Part shown: piece after piece, positions 8,848 through 17,452 of the stretch
Layout: the number at the start of each line of letters is the position of its first letter
Position numbering within the stretch: the stretch's first letter is position 1
Source of the DNA: Streptomyces niphimycinicus
Lineage (GTDB): Bacteria; Actinomycetota; Actinomycetes; Streptomycetales; Streptomycetaceae
DNA: 64,000 bases
Reading direction: 5' to 3'
Assembly (NCBI RefSeq): GCF_018883605.1
Contig: NZ_JAHLEM010000025.1
Span: 18,040 to 82,039 of the forward strand
Notes under the pieces: model-generated
What the model was told of the DNA's origin: nothing
The model's database searches: none
Seen by the model: only the letters and a program-made list of their open reading frames with translations
Translations under genes and position numbers: made by a program

Positions 8848-9705
8848 CTAATCGTCGAGCGAGACGGACTCGATGAGCGTCAGCCGTGCGCGGCCGCCAT
8901 CACCCAGAGCGCCCGCCACTCCTGCCACCAGGCTCTCGGTGACGGCCATCGCCGCCACCAGCGAGTCGAACGGAGACGCTGACTGCACCCGGCAGGGCAA
9001 TACCACCTTGGAGACCTTGGCGATCGGCGAGAGCCAGTTGTCCGTCATCAGGGCGACCGTCGCGCCCCGCCTGCTCACCGCTTGAGCGAAATGGAGGTTG
9101 GCATCGGTGTAGCGCCGGTAGTCGAACAGCACGAAGACGGACTGCGTACCGGCATCCGCCACGGCCACCAGACGCTCGGCCTCGTCTTCACCGATCATGC
9201 GGACACCGGCACGCAGCAGCCGCAGATGAAGAAGGAGGTAGTCGGCCAGCACATGGCTGAAACGCCCGCCGACCAGGCATACCGCGCGGCTGGTGTCGCT
9301 CAGCAGGTCCACCAGGGCCCTGAACTCCGACTCGGGGATCCCGTCGTAGGATGCGTCGATCATGTCGACAAAGGTCTGCCGGGTCTCGCGCAGGATGCCC
9401 TGCGGGTAGGCCGGAGGCTTCTCCTCGTACTGGACCAGGGGCGATCCGCCCTCGCTGTGCAGTTCGTGCAGCAAGACGCGCTGGAGACCGGGAAAACCCT
9501 CGAAACCGAGCCGGGTAGCGAAACGGATCACCGTCGGGGCGCTCACGTCGGCGGCGGCCGCCAGTTCGGCGGCCGTGGTGAGGCCGGCGGTCGGGTACTG
9601 CGCCAGGAGGGCCCGCGCCACTTTCCGCTCGCCAGGTGTCAGCCCGTCCATCTTGCCGAGCAGCAACTTGCGAACGGAGGCGAACTCGCCAGGAACCCCA
9701 CTCAT
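8848..9705 (-). CDS. MurR/RpiR family transcriptional regulator with SIS domain
   Basis: A 285-residue regulator. Residues 1-80 form the RpiR-type helix-turn-helix (LTPGERKVARALL, then AELAAAADVSAPTVIRFATR). Residues of about 125-260 form a sugar-isomerase (SIS) domain that in this family binds a phosphosugar or another effector. It sits divergent to the ornithine aminotransferase with an 88-base gap and upstream of the GS/amidohydrolase pair on its own strand, so it could control both sides. The last 40 codons are also found as a frameshifted duplicate at 11.3 kb. An SIS regulator on an amine locus is unusual, and the effector is not evident. Confidence 0.88.
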   Translation of the reverse strand: MSGVPGEFASVRKLLLGKMDGLTPGERKVARALLAQYPTAGLTTAAELAAAADVSAPTVIRFATRLGFEGFPGLQRVLLHELHSEGGSPLVQYEEKPPAYPQGILRETRQTFVDMIDASYDGIPESEFRALVDLLSDTSRAVCLVGGRFSHVLADYLLLHLRLLRAGVRMIGEDEAERLVAVADAGTQSVFVLFDYRRYTDANLHFAQAVSRRGATVALMTDNWLSPIAKVSKVVLPCRVQSASPFDSLVAAMAVTESLVAGVAGALGDGGRARLTLIESVSLDD

Positions 9706-9793
9706 AGGCAGAGCCTACCGCTCCGCTCCTTCTTCCTTGATCCCCTCCCCTCCTCGTCCCGCCCCGTACCGCCCAACGAAGGAACCAAGCCCA

Positions 9794-11023
9794 GTGACCA
9801 TCCCGGCAACCACGCCCGCCCCCGCCACGGACGTGCACATAGCCCGCACCGAGCGGTTCGCCGCCCACAACTACCACCCGCTGCCCGTGGTCCTCTCCTC
9901 CGGTGACGGCGCCTGGGTGACCGACATCGAAGGTCGCCGCTACCTCGACTGCCTGGCCGGCTACTCGGCCCTCAACTTCGGCCACCGCAACCCCCGCCTC
10001 CTGCGCCGGGCCACCGAGCAACTCAACCGCCTCACCCTGACCAGCCGAGCCTTCTACAACGACCAACTCGGCGGCTTCGCCGAGGCGTTGGCCGGTCTGT
10101 GCCACAAGGACCTGGTGCTGCCGATGAACAGCGGCGCCGAAGCCGTCGAAACGGCCATCAAGGTGAGCCGGAAGTGGGGATACGAGGTCAAGGGCATCCC
10201 CGCCGACTCCGCGCGCATCATCACCATGCACGGCAACTTCCACGGCCGGACCACCACCATCGTGAGCTTCTCCGACGACGACACGGCGACCGGAGGCTTC
10301 GGTCCCTTCGCGCCGGGCTTCGTCTCCGTCCCTTACGGAGACATCGAGGCCATCCAGCAGGTGATCAGCCCGAACACCGTGGCCGTGCTGTTCGAACCGA
10401 TCCAGGGAGAGGGCGGAGTGGTGATCCCACCTCCGGGATTCCTTTCCCGACTCCGGGAGGTGTGCACGCGCAACAACATCCTCATGGTCGCCGACGAGAT
10501 CCAGTCGGGCCTCGCCCGCACAGGGAAGACGTTCGCCTGCGACCACGAAGGCGTAGTCCCGGACATCTACATCCTCGGCAAGGCCCTCGGCGGCGGGATC
10601 CTCCCCGTCTCCGCCGTGGTCGCCGACAGCGACATCCTCGGCGTGGTCACGCCCGGAACCCACGGGTCCACCTTCGGGGGCAACCCACTGGCCTCGGCCG
10701 TCGGAGCTGAAGTCGTGGCCATGCTCCAGACCGGCGAGTACCAGGCCCGCGCGCATGAGTTCGGAGAGCGACTGCGCGCCGGACTCGGCGGGCTCATCGG
10801 CTCGGGCCTGTCGGAAGTCCGCGTCCGCGGCCTGTGGGCCGGAGTGGACATCGCCCCGGGCCACATGACCGGCCGCGATGCCTGCGCCGGACTCCTCGCC
10901 CGCGGCGTGCTGGCCAAGGACACACACGGCTCGACCGTGCGCTTCGCCCCTCCGCTCGTCGCGTCCGAGGCCGACATCGACCTTCTCGTCAACGCGGTCG
11001 GAGAGGTCGTGCGCAACGGCTGA
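9794..11023 (+). CDS. rocD: Ornithine--oxo-acid aminotransferase
   Basis: A 409-residue class III PLP aminotransferase, the usual length for ornithine delta-aminotransferase, which converts ornithine and 2-oxoglutarate to glutamate semialdehyde and glutamate. Family signatures are strong: YSALNFGHRNP, MNSGAEAVETAIK, RKWGYEVKGI, the NFHGRT motif, D234 in ADEIQSGLARTG and PLP lysine K263 in GKALGGG. GTG 9794 is chosen because AAGGA lies just upstream and the protein then begins at the normal distance from TERFAAHNYHPLPVVL. A 10-bp stem terminator follows at 11042-11073. It links the island to arginine/ornithine or polyamine breakdown. Confidence 0.92.
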   Translation: MTIPATTPAPATDVHIARTERFAAHNYHPLPVVLSSGDGAWVTDIEGRRYLDCLAGYSALNFGHRNPRLLRRATEQLNRLTLTSRAFYNDQLGGFAEALAGLCHKDLVLPMNSGAEAVETAIKVSRKWGYEVKGIPADSARIITMHGNFHGRTTTIVSFSDDDTATGGFGPFAPGFVSVPYGDIEAIQQVISPNTVAVLFEPIQGEGGVVIPPPGFLSRLREVCTRNNILMVADEIQSGLARTGKTFACDHEGVVPDIYILGKALGGGILPVSAVVADSDILGVVTPGTHGSTFGGNPLASAVGAEVVAMLQTGEYQARAHEFGERLRAGLGGLIGSGLSEVRVRGLWAGVDIAPGHMTGRDACAGLLARGVLAKDTHGSTVRFAPPLVASEADIDLLVNAVGEVVRNG

Positions 11024-11041
11024 ACCGTAGGCGGCTACCAG

Positions 11042-11073
11042 GGTCCTTCTGTCGGATCTCCGCCAGAAGGACC
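11042..11073 (+). terminator. Hairpin after ornithine aminotransferase
   Basis: Perfect 10-base arms GGTCCTTCTG and CAGAAGGACC with a 12-base loop, beginning 19 bases after the stop. There is no T-run, as is common for actinomycete terminators. Confidence 0.7.
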
Positions 11074-11175
11074 GCGTCGGCGAAGGACCGCCCTCCGTCC
11101 CGCCCGCAGAGATCGCTGGTGGCGATGAACACGGAGTCTGCGGTCAATAGAAGGATGCGCGGCCAACATTTTTTC

Positions 11176-11193
11176 GTGAAGCATATGCTTCAC
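11176..11193. promoter_or_regulatory. Perfect 18-base palindrome
   Basis: GTGAAGCATATGCTTCAC is its own reverse complement and contains the TGAA...TTCA half-sites seen at 8778. It lies upstream of the permease/aminotransferase operon, in the duplicated block, and is a candidate operator. Confidence 0.5.
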
Positions 11194-11220
11194 CAGCCGC
11201 TGTTCACGGTGCTAGCGTAA

Positions 11221-11231
11221 TGAACACTTCA
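11221..11231. promoter_or_regulatory. Candidate RpiR operator, second copy
   Basis: TGAACACTTCA, the counterpart of 8778-8788 in the duplicated block, with both half-sites conserved. It may bring the downstream permease operon under the same regulator. Confidence 0.45.
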
Positions 11232-11364
11232 CCGTGGACGACGGGAGGAGTAGGCGCAGAGCGCTCTCGCCCCAGCCCGGCGCGAGGCCCGGTCTGCTGA
11301 CCAGTCGTGGAGCGAAACAGACTCGACGAACATCAGCCGTGTGCGGCCGCTCTTCACCCAGAGT

Positions 11365-11418
11365 GCCCGCCACGCCCGCCACGCCCGCCACGCCCGCCAC
11401 GCCCGCCACGCCCGCCAC
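11365..11418. repeat. Six tandem copies of a 9-bp unit (GCCCGCCAC)
   Basis: Six exact 9-base units in direct tandem. On the minus strand each unit encodes Val-Ala-Gly. The intact RpiR gene carries only VAGVAG here, so this is an expansion inside the pseudogene, probably by replication slippage. Confidence 0.9.
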
Positions 11419-11646
11419 GAGACTCTCGGTGACGGCTGCAACAGCCGCAGAGGAAGACCATTCTCAAGACTGGGCCGCCGCGTCTCCGGGGCCGGCAGTC
11501 GACCACATCCGTGTACATCCTGACGCGATCAAAGCCACCCCCGGACAGGCCCTAGTCGCAACCGTCGCCTTTCGGCGGTTTTCCGACAACCGAAGACGGA
11601 GCCGGGAACGGGAGCCGGGCGTCCGCCAATCACCAAAGGGCAGCAC

Positions 11647-13137
11647 ATGACCAGCACAGAGAACGTGAACCACACCGGCAAGACCAGACGCGACCTGCCG
11701 ATTTGGGTTGCAGGGGCACTCTCGCTCGGCACGGTCGGCCCCACCCTGGCGATGTCCGGCAATGGGCAGGGCTTGGTCGCCTCGGTCGGGAAGGCGGTGC
11801 CCCTGGTCTTCCTCATCGGACTGATCGGGGTATCCCTGGTCGGCTACAGCTTCGTTCGGCTGACCCGGCACCTGAATCAGGCGGGGTCCGCCTATGCCCT
11901 GGTCGGCCGGACACTGGGCCGGCGGACCGGCGTCTTCGCCGGCTTCGCCATGATCGGCGCCTACGTCGGGTTCTCCATCGGCTGTCTGGCGTTGACGGCA
12001 TCGTTCGTGAACGCCTTCCTGGCGCAGATGCAGCCTGGCAGCCAAGAACCCTTCCAGGTGCCGTGGCTTGTCACGGTGCTGGTGCTCACGGCGGTCTCCT
12101 TGGCGTTTGCCGGTCGCGACGTCTCCTTCATCGCAAAGACACTGCTCGTCCTGGAAGGCATCGGCATCATTGCCATGCTGGTTCTCATCGGTGTCATTGT
12201 CGGCCACGGAGGAGCCCCCTCTACCGGCATGGACATGTCGGTCTTCACGTTCTCCGGTGGCCTCGGCGCGAACGCCGTGCTCGGCGGTGTCGTCGCCGCC
12301 TTTCTCTCGTGGGCCGGCTTCGAGGCATGTGCGTCGATGAGCGAAGAAACATCGGACCCGGGCCGCAACATCCCCCGCGCTCTGACCGGCACGCTGATCG
12401 CGACAGGCGTGGTCTTCGTCGTCGTGATGTTCGCGCAGACAATCGGCTTCGGAACCGACAAAGCGGGCCTCGAGGCATTCCGCACCTCGGACAACACCCT
12501 CGGAGACCTTGCGGACCGGTACATCGGTTCGGGGTTCGCTCTCGTGGTGGTCTTCACTGCGACGATCGCGGCGTTCGCTTGACACATGGCCACCGCCGCG
12601 ACCGCCGGCCGCATCATGCAGACCCTCGCCCGGGACGGCGTCGGTCCGTCCTGGCTCGGCAAGATCCACGAGCGCACGGGCGGGCCCCGCCGGGCCATGT
12701 GGGCCGTGGTCGGCGTCGCCTTCCTCATGAACGTGGTGTGCTCGGTGACGGGCTGGCCCGACATGGGCACGGGCAATGGCGCGAACGACGCGTACTTCCT
12801 GTTCGCCATCGCCGGTTCGTTCTGCCTGATGGTCACCTACCTGGTAGTCGAAGTCGCCACACTCCACTTCGTCGGCTCTTCCCGCTTCGACCACATCCAT
12901 GGCGGCCGCGGACGCGTACTCGGCGTCGTGCTGCCCACACTGGGCGCTGCGGTAATCCTGGTCGTCCTGTGGTTCAACGTACGGGACGCCGATTCGCCCG
13001 CCTCCGCTGCCATGCTCGGCGTCTACTGGTGTGCGGTCGGCGTCCTGGTCGGGCTGCTCGTCGGAAAGACTGACCGCACCGTCGATGGAGGGCTGGCAGA
13101 GGAGATCGGCGAAGCCCGGGTGGGAGAATCACGATGA
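11647..13137 (+). pseudogene. APC family amino-acid/polyamine permease interrupted by in-frame TGA
   Basis: One reading frame of 496 codons, the normal length for an APC permease, carries a single TGA at 12580-12582. The first part (311 residues) shows GPTLAMSGNGQG, FVRLTRHLNQAGSAYALVG and a VVAAFLSWAGFEACASMSEETSDPGRNIPRA region (residues of about 215-245), typical of this family. The second part continues in the same frame from ATG 12586 with MATAATAGRIMQTLARDG and further membrane helices. Relatives usually read AFAC(S/T)MA here, so the stop sits where a cysteine codon is expected. Options are a nonsense mutation, restart at 12586 to give two chains, read-through, or a sequencing error. 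The end overlaps the aminotransferase start by ATGA. Confidence 0.85.
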
Positions 13138-14462
13138 CCGCAACCCCACCCCAACACGCGGCAGAGGAAGACTCGTCCGCTGCCGCCACCATCACTGAGC
13201 GCGACGCTCAGGTCATCGCCGGCGTCCAGAAGCTGCGCTACTTCCCGTTGGAAGTGGCCACGGGCCGCGGCGCCATCCTGATCGAGCCCGGCGGCCGGGA
13301 GCTGATCGACCTCTCGGCGACCTGGACGGCCAGTGGGCTGGGGCATGGGCACCCGGCGGTGACCGAGGCGATCGTGGCCGCCGCGCAGGCCCCGCCGGGT
13401 GCGAGCATCCTCTCCGCCGTTCACGAGGAAGCGGTCGCGTTCGCCGAGGAGTTGCTGGCGCTCACCCCCGGGCCCGCAGATCGCCGCGTCTACCTCGGAC
13501 ACGCCGGTTCCGACGCGAACGACGCCGTGCTGAGGGCATGCCGGGCCCGGCGTGGCTTTCGCCGGATCATCGCCTTCGAGAACGGCTACCACGGCGGCAC
13601 CGGAGTCGCCATGGGAGTGTCGGGTGTGCACATCGACGGCGGAGCCGTTCCGGACCCGTACGTGACGCTGGTGCCCTACCCGACCCCCTTCCATGCGGCG
13701 GACGGGGACGCTGCGGCCGACCTCGTCCGAAGCCTGAGCGCTGTCGAACAGGAGTTGAGCAAGGGCGACGTGGCCTGCCTCATCGTCGAGCCCCTGCTCG
13801 CCGACGGCGGGCTGGTTGTGCCGCCGGACGGTTTCCTGGCCGGGGTGAGCAATCTCTGCCGCCTCTACAACACTCCACTGGTCTGTGACGAAGTCAAGGT
13901 CGGACTCGGCAGAACAGGGATGCTGCACGCGTTTGAGCACGACGGGGTCACGCCCGACATCATGACGTTCGGCAAGTCTCTCGGGGCGGGTCTACCGCTG
14001 TCCGCGGCCGTGGGCCCCTCCGACTATCTCGACGAGCCGGTCGGCTCTTCTCTACTGACGACCGCCGGCAATCCCATTTGCGCCGCGGTCGGCCGGACCG
14101 TGCTGCGGATCTTGGTGGAGGAGCAGCTACCCGAGCGTGCGGCAGCGACAGGAGCGCGTTTCCTGGTGGGACTCGGAGAACAACTGGCCCGCTACGCCAC
14201 CTTCCGCGGCGGCCATATCGGTGACCTCCGCGGGCGAGGGCTGGCGATCGGTGTCGAGATCACCAACCCGGGGACGCAGCAGCCGGACGCGTCGGCCGCG
14301 GCCGCGATCGCACGGCGGGCATGGGAGTTGGGCGTCGTTGTGTACGTGGTCGGCGGCAACGTTCTGGAGATCACCCCGCCGCTGGTGATCGACGACGCCC
14401 AGATCGACCGGGCCGTCGAGGTGCTTGCCCAGGCAGTGTCGGACGTGACGGGTGGAACCTAG
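13134..14462 (+). CDS. Class III aminotransferase (GABA/omega-amine type)
   Basis: A 442-residue PLP enzyme. GSDAND at 125-130, GYHGGT at 151-156, D252 in CDEVKVGLGRTG and lysine K281 in FGKSLGAGLPL are the class III signatures. Relatives transaminate 4-aminobutyrate, putrescine, beta-alanine or other terminal amines. The start is set by ATGA overlap with the permease. The pair probably imports and deaminates an amine or amino acid; with the ornithine aminotransferase it makes two omega-transaminases in one island. The arrangement fits uptake of a diamine or omega-amino acid. Confidence 0.88.
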   Translation: MTATPPQHAAEEDSSAAATITERDAQVIAGVQKLRYFPLEVATGRGAILIEPGGRELIDLSATWTASGLGHGHPAVTEAIVAAAQAPPGASILSAVHEEAVAFAEELLALTPGPADRRVYLGHAGSDANDAVLRACRARRGFRRIIAFENGYHGGTGVAMGVSGVHIDGGAVPDPYVTLVPYPTPFHAADGDAAADLVRSLSAVEQELSKGDVACLIVEPLLADGGLVVPPDGFLAGVSNLCRLYNTPLVCDEVKVGLGRTGMLHAFEHDGVTPDIMTFGKSLGAGLPLSAAVGPSDYLDEPVGSSLLTTAGNPICAAVGRTVLRILVEEQLPERAAATGARFLVGLGEQLARYATFRGGHIGDLRGRGLAIGVEITNPGTQQPDASAAAAIARRAWELGVVVYVVGGNVLEITPPLVIDDAQIDRAVEVLAQAVSDVTGGT

Positions 14463-14714
14463 TGTCCTGCGCCGCGTCGTGGCGACCTGTCCCCGAGTGC
14501 TGGACACCTCCTCCCCGGCCCTGGTTGGGCCCAGGTCTGGAGAACCATCTCGTCCGTCAGGCTCGTCCGCCGGGGAGGACTTGCCCGACCCGCCGGCGCC
14601 AGTGATGCCGATAGGTGCCCAGAGCGACTGACGCTCGTCATCGGCTGCGGCTGCGCGCCCGCGGGCGGCCATTTCATGCGGTGTCGATCCGAGCCGTCTT
14701 CTCGAGTGCCTTCC

Positions 14715-15644
14715 TCAAGCGGAAGTCTCACACCAGGCTTGCGTGATCTTCCGAGCCTGCTGTGTCAACGCTTCGCGCAGCGTGTCGGCGGCGTCGGAGA
14801 CGGTGGAACGGAGCATGACGACGCTGATACGACGGGCCAGCGGTGGTCCGTCGACGGGACGGATGGCGAGGTCGAGGTCGGACTCGTGGCCGGTGAGCGC
14901 GAGCCGGGGGATCAGGGCGACCGCGGTCCCAGCCGCGACGAAGCCCTTGAGCATGCCGTAGTCGTCGGTGCGCATGACCCGGACGGGCTCGAAACCCTCC
15001 TGCGCACACGCCCAGCCGAGGGCGCGATCGCAGGGGTCCCAGTCACTGGTGCCCATGATCCAGCCCGCATCGCGCAATTGGCCCAGCGGGACGCGGTCCA
15101 GACCGGCGAGCGGGTGGTTGCCGGGCAGCGCCAGCAGCAGCGGATCGTCGAGCAGGTGGTGCAGTGCGAACTCCTCACCGAGGTCGAGGGGTTCACCCGG
15201 CTGGGAGTAGACCAGGGCGATCTGCACTCCGCCACCGCGCAGCGCCTTGACCAGGGTGGGCAGTTCCCCCTCGGCGAGCGAGACCCTGACCCCATCCGCG
15301 GCCAACTGCCGTACCGCGGGCGGGAGCAGCAGCGCCCCGGCGGTCGGGAAGGTGCCGACGTGCAGCGACTTCGCGCCGTGCTCGACCAGCGCGCGGACCT
15401 CCTGCTCAACCAGTCCCACGCGATCGAGCACCGCTTCCGCGTGGTGAAGCGCCAGCCTGCCGACTTCGGTGAGGTGGACGCCGCGCGGACCTCGGTGCAC
15501 CAGCCGGGCGCCGAAGTGCGACTCGATCGCGGCAAGGTGGTGCGCGATGGTCGGCTGGCTGTAGTGCAGTGACCGTGCGGCGGCCGCGAGCGAGCCCTCG
15601 CGGGCGATCGCCCGCAGCACCTCGAACTGCCGCAGCTCCAGCAC
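14715..15644 (-). CDS. LysR family transcriptional regulator
   Basis: 309 residues with an N-terminal winged helix (residues 1-60; REGSLAAAARSLHYSQPTIAHHLAAIE) and a two-lobed effector domain from about residue 90. The start is GTG 15644; the Shine-Dalgarno match is weak. It is convergent to the class III aminotransferase, with 252 bases between them that show no gene. The target is not obvious: it could regulate itself or the degraded genes at 15.7-16.2 kb, which it faces divergently. Confidence 0.88.
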   Translation of the reverse strand: MLELRQFEVLRAIAREGSLAAAARSLHYSQPTIAHHLAAIESHFGARLVHRGPRGVHLTEVGRLALHHAEAVLDRVGLVEQEVRALVEHGAKSLHVGTFPTAGALLLPPAVRQLAADGVRVSLAEGELPTLVKALRGGGVQIALVYSQPGEPLDLGEEFALHHLLDDPLLLALPGNHPLAGLDRVPLGQLRDAGWIMGTSDWDPCDRALGWACAQEGFEPVRVMRTDDYGMLKGFVAAGTAVALIPRLALTGHESDLDLAIRPVDGPPLARRISVVMLRSTVSDAADTLREALTQQARKITQAWCETSA

Positions 15645-15725
15645 CGTTGATCGCCATACCTTCTATGGAGGATCGCTGAGGAATCCAGTATTCCTCTTCT
15701 TTTGGTCCGGTGCCAGTCTCGACCT

Positions 15726-16078
15726 GTGTTCACGCAGCTTCCCTCCCCCGCCCAGTCCTCCGCGCCCTACGCCGACGCCCTGACCACTCTCGCGCGGGCC
15801 CCGTAGCTGCGGCTGGACGTCCCCGGCCGCGCCACGGACCCGAACGCCTTCGCGCGGCTGAAGAGCGTCGATCAAGTCGATGGAGGGTCGCTCCCCGACA
15901 TCGACGCGGAACTCACGGCACCAGCGCACGACTTGCTCGTGCTCCTTTTCACCCGTGACGCGGCCCCGGCCTTCTGGACGCGGTTGCGGTGGGGTGAGCG
16001 TGCCGAGACGGCAAAGATGGGTCCGCCAGAAGGGTGCCGGCGCTGCGTCCGTGTGCCGCTGCCATGCAAGGCAGCCTG
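15726..16078 (+). pseudogene. Degraded gene of unknown family
   Basis: A frame starting GTG 15726 reads FTQLPSPAQSSAPYADALTT and continues through an in-frame TAG (15804-15806) to LRLDVPGRATDPNAFARL and later PAHDLLVLLFTRDAAPAFW, ending with TGA at 16076-16078. The composition on both sides of the TAG is protein-like, suggesting one gene cut by a nonsense mutation. No family was recognised. It lies divergent from the LysR gene. Confidence 0.4.
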
Positions 16079-16106
16079 ATCTCCATCTGGGACGCTGCGC
16101 AGCCAC

Positions 16107-16223
16107 ATGGTGCGCCAGGACGGTACGCGCCGCGATTCGCTGTACTACAGCGTCCTCGCGGACGAGTGGCCATCCGTGCGCGACAAGCTGCTCACCCGGG
16201 TCGCGGCCAAAGCCACTGTCTGA
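16107..16223 (+). pseudogene. GNAT acetyltransferase C-terminal remnant
   Basis: The frame reads MVRQDGTRRDSLYYSV followed by LADEWPSVRDKL and ends at 16223. This is the end of RimJ/RimL-type N-acetyltransferases, where R-D-S-x-x-Y-S-V and E-W-P-x-V-R close the fold. The acetyl-CoA-binding part is absent, so the piece is non-functional. With the preceding remnant it makes 15.7-16.3 kb a small graveyard. Confidence 0.6.
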
Positions 16224-16352
16224 TCGTGCAGTTGTCCTCACGGCGCGAGGAGGACTCGCTTCCGCAAGAGAGCGAAGCCTGCACGGCCGAACATATGGCG
16301 CTTGAGTGCGCTCACCCTGGCGATCGGTGAGCATGATCGCGAAGGAGCGGCC

Positions 16353-16478
16353 ATGCCGGCTGAGTGGTTCGAATTCGGGGCACTGGGAGCGGACGGTCTT
16401 GAGCTGGAGCTGTTCGGGCTCAGGACCTCTCCCCTGAGGTTTGTCCGGACGTACGGCAGGGGTGCTTTCGGTTACTGA
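16353..16478 (+). CDS. Small hypothetical protein (41 aa)
   Basis: ATG 16353 with GAAGGAG upstream opens a 41-codon frame rich in Leu, Phe and Gly (MPAEWFEFGALGADGLELEL at the start). It overlaps the 3' end of the convergent nucleoside hydrolase by a few bases. No family is recognised; it may be a real small gene or a chance frame. Confidence 0.3.
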   Translation: MPAEWFEFGALGADGLELELFGLRTSPLRFVRTYGRGAFGY

Positions 16479-17452
16479 CCGGCCCCAGGGGTGATCAGAG
16501 CACGGTGGATACGGTCCATGGCAGTGGCGGCATCCACGGTGGCGGCTATCCGCACCGCAGGGCGTTGGTCGGGAATGCCCCCGTGGCCGGTGCTGAACTT
16601 CCGTTCGTCGATCAGTGTGGCGCCACGCGCATGTCCCGCGAGTTCGACAATGACCTGGCGCTCCTCGTATGTCGCCAAGGACTCATCAACCATGATGGCC
16701 GCAGCGAGTGGGTCGTGCAGGATACAGCCGACGGTGCCGTGAGCGTCACTGTAGAGGGCAACGTAGGTCCCGAGCACCGATGAGGCGAAGCGGGCCGCCG
16801 GGGCGACCGCATCCGCGATCCGCTTCAGCCAGGATGCGTCAGCCCATGCGTGTCCGGTCACGTCCAGCGGCACCACGATCAGGTCGAACCCCGCGCGCAG
16901 CACCTCCTCCGCTGCCTCCGGATCATGAACGGAGTTCGCCTCGGCCCAGGCACTGACATTGCCCGGGACGTGGAACGCACCTCCCATGAACACCACACGG
17001 CGCAGGAGTCGAGGGAGGTTGGGCTCCAGCCGAAGGGCGAGGACGATGTTGGTCAGCGGCGCCAGGGCGAGCAACGTCAGTTCTCCCGGTCGTTGCCTGG
17101 CCAGGCGCACTAGCTGCTCCGCTGCTGATTCCGCGCTGACCTCTCGCGGTGACGCAGGCCCCGCCCTGCCGCCCAGGCCATCCTCCCCGTGGACGAACTC
17201 CGCCGTCCGCAACGGCTGCTGAAGAGGAGCTGGATGCCCCACGGCAACCGGTACCTGATCCAGGCCGGCGACGTCGAGCACACGTAAGGCGTTGGCCGCC
17301 GCCACGGCAGTGGGCACATTGCCGTGCGCGGCTCCGACGGCGACGATCTCGACGTCCGGCTGGGCGGCCAGGAACAAGATGGCCCAGGTGTCATCCACCC
17401 CGGGGTCCGTGTCGATGACCACGGACAGACGGGTGGAAGTGGCAGGCGGCAT
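16472..17452 (-). CDS. Inosine/uridine-preferring nucleoside hydrolase
   Basis: A 326-residue enzyme with the N-terminal calcium-binding signature DTDPGVDD (D14, D16, D20, D21), the LLALAPLTNI segment and a C-terminal DPLAAA motif. The family cleaves the N-glycosidic bond of ribonucleosides to base and ribose. AGAGGAG lies six bases before ATG 17452. It stands alone, with no transporter or kinase beside it. The relatives' catalytic histidine near the C-terminus is probably H241 or nearby (SDAHGTVGCILHDP), which cannot be fixed without alignment. Confidence 0.9.
   Translation of the reverse strand: MPPATSTRLSVVIDTDPGVDDTWAILFLAAQPDVEIVAVGAAHGNVPTAVAAANALRVLDVAGLDQVPVAVGHPAPLQQPLRTAEFVHGEDGLGGRAGPASPREVSAESAAEQLVRLARQRPGELTLLALAPLTNIVLALRLEPNLPRLLRRVVFMGGAFHVPGNVSAWAEANSVHDPEAAEEVLRAGFDLIVVPLDVTGHAWADASWLKRIADAVAPAARFASSVLGTYVALYSDAHGTVGCILHDPLAAAIMVDESLATYEERQVIVELAGHARGATLIDERKFSTGHGGIPDQRPAVRIAATVDAATAMDRIHRALITPGAGQ

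Larger units (their letters stand above)
11107..11455 (-). pseudogene. Decayed duplicate of the GS/RpiR intergenic block (rpiR tail and GS head)
   Basis: Within the 623-base gap before the permease, the sequence repeats the block at about 8580-8960. The end near 11109-11148 encodes LTADSVFIATSDL in place of MTASPPLFIATSDL of the GS gene. The middle repeats the GCGTAATGAA-N-TTCA site. The end near 11290-11450 encodes AAVTESLVAG, a run of VAG repeats, and, after a one-base frame change, RTRLMFVESVSLHDW. The intact RpiR tail reads AMAVTESLVAGVAG and RARLTLIESVSLDD. It is therefore a relic of a second GS-RpiR pair lost by deletion and frameshift. The remaining bases of the gap show no gene. Confidence 0.8.

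Noticed and set aside
9188..10927. A 579-codon minus-strand frame opposite the ornithine aminotransferase
   Set aside because: It is the antisense of a well-supported enzyme and has no domain signature of its own.
11365..11418. CRISPR-like array
   Set aside because: The 9-bp units are contiguous with no spacers and no cas genes are nearby; it is a minisatellite.
12580..12582. TGA as a selenocysteine codon in the permease
   Set aside because: Nothing indicates a selenocysteine insertion element, APC permeases are not known selenoproteins, and nonsense mutation or sequencing error is simpler.
15663..16334. A 223-codon minus-strand gene upstream of the LysR gene
   Set aside because: It has no recognisable motifs and lies opposite plus-strand remnants (GNAT tail) that do have family signatures.
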